DNA of 64,000 nt from Dysidea avara. Lineage: Eukaryota > Porifera > Demospongiae > Dictyoceratida > Dysideidae. How positions within the stretch are numbered: position 1 is the stretch's first letter; every line of letters starts with the position of its first letter. Shown one piece after another: positions 55,771 to 64,000 of this stretch. The stretch is taken from contig NC_089274.1 in NCBI RefSeq assembly GCF_963678975.1, positions 22,219,133 to 22,283,132 on the forward strand, read 5' to 3'. The notes under the pieces are model-generated. The model saw only the letters and a program-made list of their open reading frames with translations, was not told the origin of the DNA and did not search any database. The translations under genes were made by a program, and so were the position numbers.

Positions 55771-56052
55771 AATTTCATAACATGTTTAAGCATGTCCAAT
55801 AAAACGCGCTTACAAAATTTTTATTGTGACCGTTTCTAATAAATATTCCTTTCAGGGGATTTATTACTTCTTGCAACATTGGAAAGTGAAATGCATAGAG
55901 TGTGGTATGGCTTCTTACTTGTTAACCATGGTTCACTCTCATTGCAGTAGTTTTTTGTAACTTTTTTCCTAATATGAACAACATTCTGTATGCTATTCCT
56001 CCCAAAAAGTTCTCCTTTTTTTTTATTCTTGTATCTATCCTATTATTCCATA

Positions 56053-56142
56053 ATAATGCAGGGGCGGATCCAGAGTTTGGAAAGAGGGGGGGGCACCTTG
56101 CTGAAAAACAGTTGAAGACCAAAAAAAAAAAAAAAAAAAAAA
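56053..56142 (+). mobile_element. hAT-like end fragment with A-tract
   Basis: CAGGGGCGGATCCAGAG is a common hAT terminus; a poly(A) run of about 23 bases follows at 56119-56141. No matching opposite end was found, so it is probably truncated. Confidence 0.45.
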
Positions 56143-56187
56143 GGTCACAACAATAATAGCTAGTGATCCTTTACAGACTCTGAATCC

Positions 56188-56320
56188 TTGCTTGTCAAAA
56201 TGCATGTCATAGAAAAGATCGATATACTCTAATAGAACAGTCGGATGTCTGATCATTCTCTGACTTTCTATTAATATTAGAGTATATCGATCTTTTTCTG
56301 TGATATGCATTTGATAAGCA
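56188..56320. repeat. Fold-back carrying the dispersed motif in both arms
   Basis: The left arm (CCTTGCTTGTCAAAATGCAT, then a GATCGATATACTCTAATAG core) pairs with a right arm at about 56271-56320, giving a stem of about 48 bp with scattered mismatches. The innermost part of each arm is ATATACTCTAATA. Confidence 0.8.
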
Positions 56321-56432
56321 AGAATTTATGGTAATGCACAAGTGTTCTGCCTATTATGCTAGCACTATGTTCAATGCTTTTAGCACCTATTATGCTCATT
56401 ATTATGCCAGCATAATCAGCGGGTCCCTAGTG

Positions 56433-56460
56433 TGCGTGCGTGTGTGTGTGTGTGTGTGTA
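56433..56460 (+). repeat. (TG)n tract
   Basis: GTGCGTGCGTGTGTGTGTGTG repeat of about 27 bp in intergenic sequence. Confidence 0.85.
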
Positions 56461-56600
56461 GCCCGTGCAAAAGTATTGAGTGGCCAAAAATGCTTCAGAT
56501 ATTACAAGTTGCTACAGCATTTTGAAAACAGATTTTTCTACTGACTACTGCCTGCCTGCATGATGCCTTCAGACATTAATTAATGCAATTCTAAGGCTAG

Positions 56601-56903
56601 TAGTGATGCCACGATATATCGTATATTGTGATAATCATGATAGAAATTTCATGATAAACATGATGGAGAAAAATCTATATCATGATATGAAAAACACAAA
56701 TTATTTAGTGAGAAAAGACTTGATATTTGTTTCTATGGCAACATGTGGTGATGCATAAAAAGCAAATATCAACTTCGTCAAATTATTGTTATTGAATAAA
56801 ACTTGTCTTATGAAAAAATTAACATATTCAATTCATTTAATATATGTGACTATCGATATTGTGATTATCGTGATATTAAAATTTTCATATTGTGGTATCA
56901 CTA
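56601..56903. mobile_element. hAT-type MITE with perfect 8-bp duplication
   Basis: The ends TAGTGATGCCACGATATATC and (reverse complement) TAGTGATACCACAATATGAA are inverted. AAGGCTAG flanks it exactly at 56593-56600 and 56904-56911. The interior is AT-rich with ATCGATATTGTGAT words. Confidence 0.9.
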
Positions 56904-57028
56904 AAGGCTAGACACAGCTTCAGCCTGACAAGTGCATGGAGTGATGATCAAATTAATATTAAAAGCCTTCCATGATCAGCAAGCTACATCGGTCCATGAC
57001 CCCTACTGCTCAGTAAGGGCACAAAAAT

Positions 57029-58240
57029 GCAACACAAATTGCTGATACTTGTAATGACTGCCTCTTCGAGAATAGAGGCAAAGACCTCATGTTTCTCTTT
57101 GATGGTTGTGATAAATTTCCAGACCACTTGTGATATCCTAAAATCCCAAATTTCACCTGACTGTGGCTCAATTGTGTCATCTCGTTCATGCCTCAGAGAA
57201 CTTCCGTAAACATGAAAGTAACACTTTTAAGTAGATATTTTGGGCTTTATTCACTGAAATGGAAAGAGTAAGCTATATAGCCTGAGCACTGAAGGGACAG
57301 CTACATGAGAATGAGAAACTCACGTGACCATCAATAACCTGTGTTCAATATTGTTATTCTGATAGATCTTACCTTTGCAAACAGGGGATTTCTCTTCATT
57401 TATCACAGTCTTATGATCTTTTAACATCATCCTCTTGACCACATCATCACTGATCTAGTCATTCTGCCTGATTCCTGTGTCAAGAAGCTAGCTGGCAAAA
57501 CCTTCATTTGATGCACTCAATGACATGCAACAAAGTAATCTTTTCCTTTGATGAAGTCAAAACAGTGTGTCCATGCAGATACATATCACAATCATACTTG
57601 GACTTGCAATTGGTGCAACATTTTGACCTAACTGGAAAAACAACACTTAAGGTGCTATGGATTAATACTTTTCATAGATATGCGAGTTGTAACCTTAAGT
57701 ATATTTAGTGCAATTTCCAGCGCTCTAGTGGTAAAGATGAAGGACTAGTTTCGATTTAAGCACTCTGGAAAGAATTTCACGTAGTTATAGGACGGTAAAG
57801 GCTAGCGAAATTCTGTTTGGTTTGTGTTGAAGAGAAAGGGAACCACTACCAATATAAGTACTATATGGATACATTTTACACATTGTCTGGTTATAAGAGA
57901 CAGTACAAAATCATGCATTGTATGGCTTCAAATATCCGTGAGCACCCTTAATTGTGCTCATTCTTCCATTCAGGCTGTTTACCATATCACTCAACTTTCA
58001 TCAAAATATAGAACTACTAAAAGAGTTGGTCTGGAGTGACCTTCACTCTAATAATGGTTGCAATTGTACACTTCGCTTACCAAGGGAAAGCGTCACACGT
58101 CTTGTTCTAAATGTCACAAAAAAAGTCCTAACACAACAATTAAAGTGTCTTCGTATGTTCCATTGCTTTTATGAAGCTGAAAATGAGCAAACATATACAA
58201 AAGTCAACAGCAAGTCTATCAATTTTGTTAACACACGGTG
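57029..58240 (+). pseudogene. Decayed NLR (NACHT) gene, different from the 9304 NLR
   Basis: From 57029 one frame reads NRGKDLMFLFDGCDKFP, a Walker B-like NACHT segment with Asp-Lys where Asp-Glu is usual, then a stop. The next frame continues ILKSQISPDCGSIVSSR, a sensor-type segment. At about 57600-57645 there is LQLVQHFDLTGKTT, matching the post-NACHT helical part of sponge-type NLRs, and at about 58143-58180 LKCLRMFHCFYEAENEQ, a late helical segment. Stops and frameshifts lie between these pieces, and no P-loop exon was found upstream. The segments differ from the 9304 gene (FLFDG versus VILEGWDE), so it is another subfamily. Confidence 0.7.
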
Positions 58241-59124
58241 ACTCCAACTAAGAAGTGGACATAATGTTATCATCCACAGCACACACACAAACACATGTAC
58301 ACGCACTGTATAATTATCTCACATATGCATTGGCTTTCCTTGAATTGGCCACACAACAAACCATAATGTGTGTCCTGATTATATAAAGCAAAATACTTTA
58401 ATGGCTGCATGTCCAGCTGCAGCATATATTCAGATACCAAATATAATCAATCATCCATATGCTGAAGTGGTAATTGTACACACAGATAAATAAATAAATA
58501 TATACCACTGTTATTGCACTATTGCCAGCAACAGGAGCTTATGAACCAAATATACCATACACATAAAGCTACAGATCATACTAGTATACACAGGGGGTGC
58601 AGGCAGTTGGCATCTGCTACACATATATACTTACCAAAAAAATTTGACAAGGAAGTTGTAGCTATATGGTACAGAAACGCTAGCTATTGAGAAAAAAAAC
58701 AAAAAAACAGTTTTACTGGTGAAAGCTTGAATATTACCACAATGCACTTAGCAAATTTTTTTTTTGTGTGTAAATATCTACTGGCATCATTTAAACTGAA
58801 TTAAAATTTTTGTGACTGTTCTATTATCAGCGTTGGTGGCTAGTGACACAAGTTCTTTGAGCCAATGTATACAACATTAATGGCAGAAAGCTACATGTGC
58901 TAACAAAACAGTCCTATGATATTACATCATAGTCAAGATAGTATCGGTTATCAAGATTTAGTTTTACTATTTTATTGCATAGCCCTAATTATTGCATACT
59001 TATATTACAACACCAAATAAAGACAAATTATGGTAAGGGTTTTGATCATGCAATTTATGAACCTGACTGTATACAGTAAGTTGATAAATAAATAAATAAA
59101 ACTAACGAGATATATACATGCAGT
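58241..59124. other. Spacer and BTAF1 3' UTR
   Basis: No exon seen. TTTATT at 58971-58976 (AATAAA on the minus strand) is a candidate BTAF1 poly(A) signal, about 150 bp after its stop. A (TAAA)n-like run lies at 59080-59100. Confidence 0.4.
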
Positions 59125-59554
59125 TTACTGTTTTCCTAATGACTGCATGAAGGTTGATAAGTTTAGTTCTGACTCATATCGACTATCATCCCAAAGTTCT
59201 GTCAAATTTTCTAGCATTCCTTTCAAGCCAGGTTTAATGTCCTTTGAAGAGGGTGTGTCACTGCTACCAGCTCCACCCACAGAAGGATTTGCAGCCATTC
59301 CCCCTAAACTGAACAGATCTAACATCTGTGATGTGTCCATACTCAATAAACTGGAGTTGTCTTGGTTGATAACTGTATTAGCAATGTTCAACTTGAACTG
59401 CTGAAGACTAAGGGTTAAAGTTAGCATTGAAGTTGGGAGAAATTGAATGTTGCATTTCTTACTTCATGATTTTCTCTTCAAGCGTTCCTCTTGTCACAAG
59501 ACGATACACGTTCACAACTTTCTTCTGTCCAATCCTGTGTGCTCTGTCCATGGC
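59125..59554 (-). CDS. BTAF1: BTAF1 (TAF172/Mot1) C-terminal two exons
   Basis: Minus-strand exons 59554-59463 and 59407-59125 join in frame and end in TAA. The first encodes [20 protein letters not shown] and RGTLEEKIM, the last helicase motif (motif VI region) of a Snf2 ATPase. The second continues [24 protein letters not shown] and a C-terminal [19 protein letters not shown], which matches the BTAF1/Mot1 C-terminus specifically rather than other Snf2 proteins. BTAF1 uses ATP to strip TBP from DNA and redistribute it among promoters. Upstream exons (the GGLGLNLTGAD block and earlier) are not in 59555-64000, so the intron must exceed 4.4 kb and the gene continues right of the window. Confidence 0.92.
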
Positions 59555-59993
59555 CTACAACAGTACAGTTGACCATCAGTAGTATAATAGTAGTAGGGAA
59601 TCCCAAAACAAAACTTAAAATGTTGCCATTAAAAATCTTTTTATGAAATGAACAAACTCTTCACAGAAGAGTCTTACTATATACCCAGTGCCAAACCTAG
59701 CATTTAAAATACAATTACTCCACTGGGGAATTGAAACGACACTGTTGTCCCCACCATGAGGCATTTGACAAGCTCATAAGTATGTTTTGTTGCTACCTTC
59801 TATACAACATCAAATCTCTGTATTGCACCTGTGGTTTATGGTGGGGATTTGACACACTAGGTTTGCCCTACTATGAGGCAATACATTTATAGGAGCATAA
59901 TAATTCTTTATACAGAAATGATAGTTAAAGGATTCATTCTTTGTATCAACGCTTTAAATTGTTTGAAGTGAGATTAATTAAATAGCTGCTGGA

Positions 59994-60074
59994 TCTTCAG
60001 TTATCTGAACACCTTTGTTTGTATAGTTATCCAAAAGTGTTCAGATAAGTGAAATTGTTCAAATAACTGAAGCC
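59994..60074. repeat. Short pogo-like fold-back
   Basis: CTTCAGTTATCTGAACACC on the left pairs with GTTCAAATAACTGAAG on the right, and an inner GTGTTCAGATAA repeats it again. Similar words occur at 61800-61862 and 62190-62248. Confidence 0.5.
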
Positions 60075-60391
60075 TATTAATTTATATACAGAGCTTCATT
60101 CAATTACTCTAATTGGGGCAAGCCCCACACTAGGAGTCAGCAGTGTAATGGACATGTTTACAATAAATTACAATATAAAGCAGATACCTTACACGTGCTT
60201 CCAGACCATTCTCCTTATACACTGTGCATAGTCCATATAAGTGCGTGTAATCGTTCATTCCACGGAGGAGTTAACGGCGTAGATTACTGCTTAGCCATAT
60301 CTGGTATGTGTAATGGTTCATATCACGAGAGTTATTGGTGTAGATTACTGTTATGCCATGTGAGTGATGTCTGGCCACGTGTAACTATTGA

Positions 60392-60840
60392 ATGGATACG
60401 GAGGAACGTCTTCGATGTAGGAGGGAGCAGTACAGGCTAAGAAGGGATGCAGAAGCTCGTGAAGAGGCAGAAAGGAGAAGGCATTGAAACCGTATATATG
60501 CAGCATCAAAGAGCTGCAATGATGAGGAGACTTGAAAGAACTAGAAATGTACACGTTAGCACGTCCCAACCATCTCCGCAAACTGTGCTGGCGCCATTCA
60601 ATTGCGAACTTCCTTCGTTTAATGATCCTGCCATCATTAGAAAGATGTGTGAATTTCATAACAGCCTGCTAAGTTTAAAATCTTCATTTTGTTCAGTCTG
60701 TATGGAACATTTTCCCTCTATATCTGTTGATGTCATGAATATTTGTAGAAGATGCACTAATAATAAGCACATGCCTAAATTATATTCTGTGGACAAAAAC
60801 ACGAATCCAGGTCCAGTACCACCCGAACTTACTGTAAGTC
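60392..60840 (+). pseudogene. Helitron Rep/helicase N-terminal fragment
   Basis: ATG at 60392 opens an arginine-rich segment (RRREQYRLRRDAEAREEA) typical of the N-terminus of Helitron-type helicase proteins, but it hits TGA at 60479-60481. A shifted frame (60447-60860) carries the diagnostic cysteine-rich block: CSVCMEHFPS, NICRRC, MPKLYSVDKN and NPGPVPPEL. No Rep HUH or helicase domain follows. It lies in the last long BTAF1 intron, opposite strand. Confidence 0.65.
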
Positions 60841-60875
60841 AGTGTTGCTATTGTTTGTAGCTACTATATATTTGT

Positions 60876-61072
60876 CTCCATCACCACCATCATCAAGGAG
60901 TAATTCACCATCAAGGGGCACTCCATCACCACCACCATCAAGGAGTAATTCATGCACACCATCACCATCGTCATCAAAGGGCACTCCATCACTGCCATCA
61001 TCAAGGAGTAATTCATCGTCAAGCAGCACTCCATCGCCATTGTCATCAAGAAGTACCCCATCACCGCCATTT
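60876..61072. repeat. Triplet-based minisatellite (CATCAAGGAGTAATTCA units)
   Basis: Imperfect units mixing CACCATCAT, AAGGAGTAATTCA and GGGCACTCCAT recur about four times. The length is mostly in multiples of three, so several frames stay open: Ser/Pro-rich in one, His-rich in another. Confidence 0.75.
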
Positions 61073-61733
61073 TAACTTTACACTTTGTAAATTGTCTCAT
61101 GAAAAATCATAATTAAAATCATATATAATACAATAGCTCAAAAAGTTTATATAGCTATACGATTCATAATATAAGCAACCAAGAGTTCATAATATTTGTG
61201 TGGGAGAAAGTGTCTAACTTGATTCAGCAAAATCACTGCCTATAGCTATATAGATTCATGCCAATTAACAATTTGTGGGCAGAGCAGCAAATTCTGCGAC
61301 GATGAGATAATTGCCATCACAGATGCAGCATTAACCCGTTGTACATCCATAGCAGTTGATTAGAAATTGAGAAGTCCTATTGTCTTCAGTCTTCTCCATG
61401 ACTCGGGAACTTATCCGCCACACCAACAGAATGTGCACCAAGCATCAACACAGAGGGGGGAACGTGGAAAGAGATGGTTAAAGTAGAATACTCTCAGATC
61501 AAAGACTTGACCTTATCAACACCTATCATATCATCAATGAAAGCTTTGCAGATGTGTACATAGTAATTTTGCACAGGCTATATATTGATTCTTAGACACT
61601 CTCCTCCATAAAATATTATGAACTCTTTATGCAGTTCCAGAATTCCTTACACTGTTTTCAGTAGGTTTCACTGCCATCAATACTTCAAAAATATACACTC
61701 AGGCTCACCCCATGATGCTGTTAGCATCTGTCT
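61073..61733. other. BTAF1 intron segment with no recognised feature
   Basis: No exon, RNA gene or transposon end identified in these 660 bases. Confidence 0.35.
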
Positions 61734-62316
61734 AGTAGAACAGTCATTTACTCCAATAGGTGAACATTAATGACAAAATGCTCTAATAGAACAATCATTT
61801 TTGGTGTTCGGATAATCAAGGTGTTTGGATAACTGAGGTTTGGATAAGTGAGGATCCACTGTATATTGATCAAATTTGCCACAAATAGCAGAACACCATG
61901 ACTACACCCTTAAACAATTTCCCACATGGTATATAAGAAGTCTTTTATCATTGCTACATTAGAAGTACAGGCTAATGACTAATAGTCTCGTACCCAGACT
62001 GCTTTTTCCCTTTTGTATTTGGGTGGGGGAAAAGGTGTTGTATATTGTTGCAGGAATTGTTGTTGTAGCCTGTACTTCTAATGTAGTGATGATAAAAGAC
62101 TTGAGACATGGTCTTATATATACCATGTGGGAAATTGTTTAAGGTTGTAGTCACAGTGTTCTGCTATTTGTGGCAAACTCGATCATTATACAGTGGATCC
62201 TCTTATCTGAATCTCAGTTATCCAAGCACCTCGATTATCTGAACACCAAAAATGACTGTTCTATTACAGTATTTTGTCATTAATGTTCACCTATTAGGGT
62301 AAATAACTGTTCTATT
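61734..62316. repeat. 583-bp palindrome (two ~240-bp inverted arms)
   Basis: The left arm 61734-61974 and right arm 62066-62316 are inverted copies with some substitutions, sharing for example AACATTAATGACAAAATG, GGATCCACTGTATA, TTTGCCACAAATAGCAGAA and ACATTAGAAGTACAGGCTA. Each arm contains a pogo-like GGATCCACTGTA end and copies of the dispersed 20-mer. The spacer is about 90 bp. Confidence 0.85.
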
Positions 62317-62378
62317 AGAGTAATTGAACAACGCGCTTTTTCCTCCCACCCAAAAAAAAGCGGTTGGGTACAAGACTA
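61983..62378. mobile_element. MITE with TAGTCTCGTACCCAG ends
   Basis: TAGTCTCGTACCCAGACTGC at the left and (reverse complement) TAGTCTTGTACCCAACCGC at the right, each followed by a CTTTTT tract. Same terminal family as 42567-42914. It contains the right arm of the 61734-62316 palindrome, so the palindrome probably arose from an inverted second copy. Confidence 0.6.
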
Positions 62379-62759
62379 AATGACTAATTCAGGACTTTGG
62401 AAAATGTCTGCTCAATGAGCTCTGTCATATCTTTATCTTTTCATCTCCTTATTCTGACACATCCTTGTCTTTTTTATGCTACATCATTGAGTAGGGTGGA
62501 TACGATTCATGTATCAGACAATTAACAAAGAGTATTCTAGCAGACTATTTGTGAACTTTGTGTGCTAATTATTGTTAAAGGTTTTACAACCTAGTAGGGA
62601 TCACTACAATACAAAGTGCTTACACAAGAAGGATCATTACCTGAAAGTCCTTACCTTAGCCATCATCAATGAACTATAATAAGAGAATGGTGTCAAATGT
62701 ATGAGGCTAATAAACTCGAATGACAAAACATGTAACAAATAGCTGTTTCACTTAGTTTT

Positions 62760-62893
62760 CATTACATAGTTATACAACGGGCACGAGTGCTCTGCCTGAT
62801 ATGAACGCACGAGCCTGAGGGCTGTTAGGCCCGAAGGCAAGTGCGTTTATACAGGCAGAGCATGAGTGCACGTTGTATAACTGTTATGTACCA
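62760..62893. repeat. ~134-bp fold-back with GCACTCGTGCTCTGCCTG-type arms
   Basis: CATAGTTATACAACGGGCAC, GAGTGCTCTGCCTG and GAACGCAC on the left pair with GTGCGTTTATACAGGCAGAG, CATGAGTGCACGTTGTATAA and CTGTTATG on the right. The loop region contains GGGCTGTTAGGCCCGAAGGC. Confidence 0.8.
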
Positions 62894-63595
62894 CTCACCT
62901 AATAGGTGGGGAGAGTCTCACAAGACAGCTGTAACACTTATAAAGGCCAGGTTTCTAACATCGATTGTGGGTAACCAAGCCGAACATTGTGATGGCGTTC
63001 CCTCTATAGTACTGCAGCCACCTGAGATATAGAAAGCTAGTACGCTATGGGTTGTATCACTAACCTGCATTCATTGTTCGACTCTCATCATATAGTGCTC
63101 TAGCGTGATCACTCAATTGCCATATAGAATAAGCGCCAGACAGCCACACTAATCGCCATAGTGATTCTCTCGAGCGAAAAAAAGCAGCTAATAGATGGTT
63201 TAAGTAAACAAAACTTAACTACTAAACGATATTCTTACTATTTACACTGGCTAAACTCGAATCTGGTGGCATGACAAAAACTGGTTACCACAATCGAACG
63301 TAGAGGTGAGTATTATTTAGAATACAATAGTTTTATTGAGTCATTGTCGAAGTAGACTACAGTTTAATCTGGGCTAAGATGGCACCAGACTAGTAAGGTA
63401 TATAAGTATGTTTATATATATGTAGACTAGAGTTGTGGCCACCGCGTTGGCTTTTTCGATCGCCATTGGCTGCTTGTTAAACATTATACGTATTGGTGAC
63501 GTTATGGCCCACAATTGACCTTTACATGTCAGGCTATAAAAGAATTTGAGTGATCTGTGAGGTGTTTCTCCACCTATTAGGTGAGGTGTTGCAGC
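62890..63595. repeat. ~700-bp segment with ~100-bp inverted ends
   Basis: The left portion (62890-62985) and right portion (about 63508-63588) share, in inverse orientation, CACCTATTAGGTGA, a TGTGAG.GT segment, TATAAA and CCCACAAT words. The middle has no recognised gene. Confidence 0.55.
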
Positions 63596-63639
63596 AGTCT
63601 CGGCTGCCGGCACTTGTGCATTGCTGAACAAAACCGCAG

Positions 63640-63841
63640 CCAGTGCAATACCTGTATATTGCATTGCGGTCGGTGCATTATAACTTACAATGCACTCGTT
63701 GCGGTCTGCAAGAGTGCCATATACAAATTATGGCACTGGTGGGGCCTTTGAACTGCCCACGCAGAGTGGTACATATATATGTAATATATAAACCATGGCT
63801 ACGAGGTGTATATAAGTGCAATACACCGAAGTGGTTCATAT
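63640..63841. repeat. Run of consecutive small hairpins
   Basis: In succession: GCAATACCTGTATATTGC, GTGCATTATAACTTACAATG + CAC, AGTGCCATATACAAATTATG + GCACT, and GTGTATATAAGTGCAATACAC. Each is an imperfect inverted repeat with 6-9 bp arms, separated by short linkers. Function unknown. Confidence 0.6.
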
Positions 63842-64000
63842 GATATATACCATGTTTCTAATTTAATCCGCACTACATTACTTACTAACAAGCCATACGC
63901 ACACAAACCAACTTAAAGTATATACTTACACTTAATTTGCCATAGTTTGGCATGGTAGACACGCTGGAAACGTCCCTCTCACAATTCAGCTCTCACAATG

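Noticed and set aside
60842-61075. Ser/Pro-rich 77-codon protein
   Set aside because: Arises from a triplet-length minisatellite that is open in several frames; no independent support.
59555-64000. Further upstream exons of BTAF1
   Set aside because: I looked for the conserved helicase blocks (GGLGLNLTGAD, VEHDWNPMRD) on the minus strand and did not find them; they probably lie outside the window.

Overview
The window reads as a metazoan, and most likely a demosponge, genome. It is AT-rich, with intron-dense genes whose introns are often only 45-100 bp, tightly packed neighbours, an NLR-type immune receptor with a second decayed NLR, and many short inverted-repeat DNA transposons. The gene set (non-muscle myosin II, Chibby, retinoid-inducible serine carboxypeptidase, BTAF1) is animal. 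An Amphimedon-like sponge is my inference from the NLR style and compact structure; no search was run.

Layout. 1-4490 (+): nested MITEs, then the last six exons of a serine carboxypeptidase (SCPEP1-like, copy 1). 4491-9303: no host gene seen; a hAT MITE with a clean 8-bp duplication, a LINE reverse-transcriptase tail and a long inverted repeat. 9304-12766 (+): a complete eight-exon NLR (CARD-like domain, NACHT, LRRs, basic tail). 12767-19073: the remnant of a Ty3/gypsy element (minus) split by a MITE, and a 773-bp element with 9-bp target duplications. 19074-19625 (-): Chibby. 19706-24414 (+): full-length SCPEP1-like copy 2, whose ATG lies 80 bp from the Chibby ATG. 24827-52579 (+): a 48-exon non-muscle myosin II heavy chain of 1967 codons, all in frame, with MITEs in several introns. 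55020-55310 (-): an unrecognised 96-residue protein. 57029-58240 (+): NLR pseudogene. 59125-59554 (-): the last two exons of BTAF1. 59555-64000: no further BTAF1 exon found; a broken Helitron fragment, a triplet minisatellite, a 580-bp palindrome and several hairpin elements.

Functions. Three genes suit housekeeping or cytoskeletal roles: myosin II (contractility), Chibby (beta-catenin and basal body) and BTAF1 (TBP turnover). The carboxypeptidase pair is lysosomal or secretory, and the NLR is innate immune. Nothing suggests a shared pathway. The neighbourhood looks like ordinary compact synteny shaped by one gene duplication (the carboxypeptidase copies lie about 20 kb apart, with the NLR and transposon debris between them) and heavy transposon traffic.

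The most unusual material is non-coding. There is a three-copy element ending in a near-perfect hairpin of about 300 bp. A roughly 20-nt motif (TACTCTAATAGAACAGTCA and variants) is scattered across the window. (TG)n arrays sit on the sense strand of genes, several starting at a splice donor, and four copies of a SINE-like repeat lie just 3' of TG tracts. I did not find a clear new multi-gene system. All exon boundaries are my own readings from GT/AG sites, frame and family similarity.
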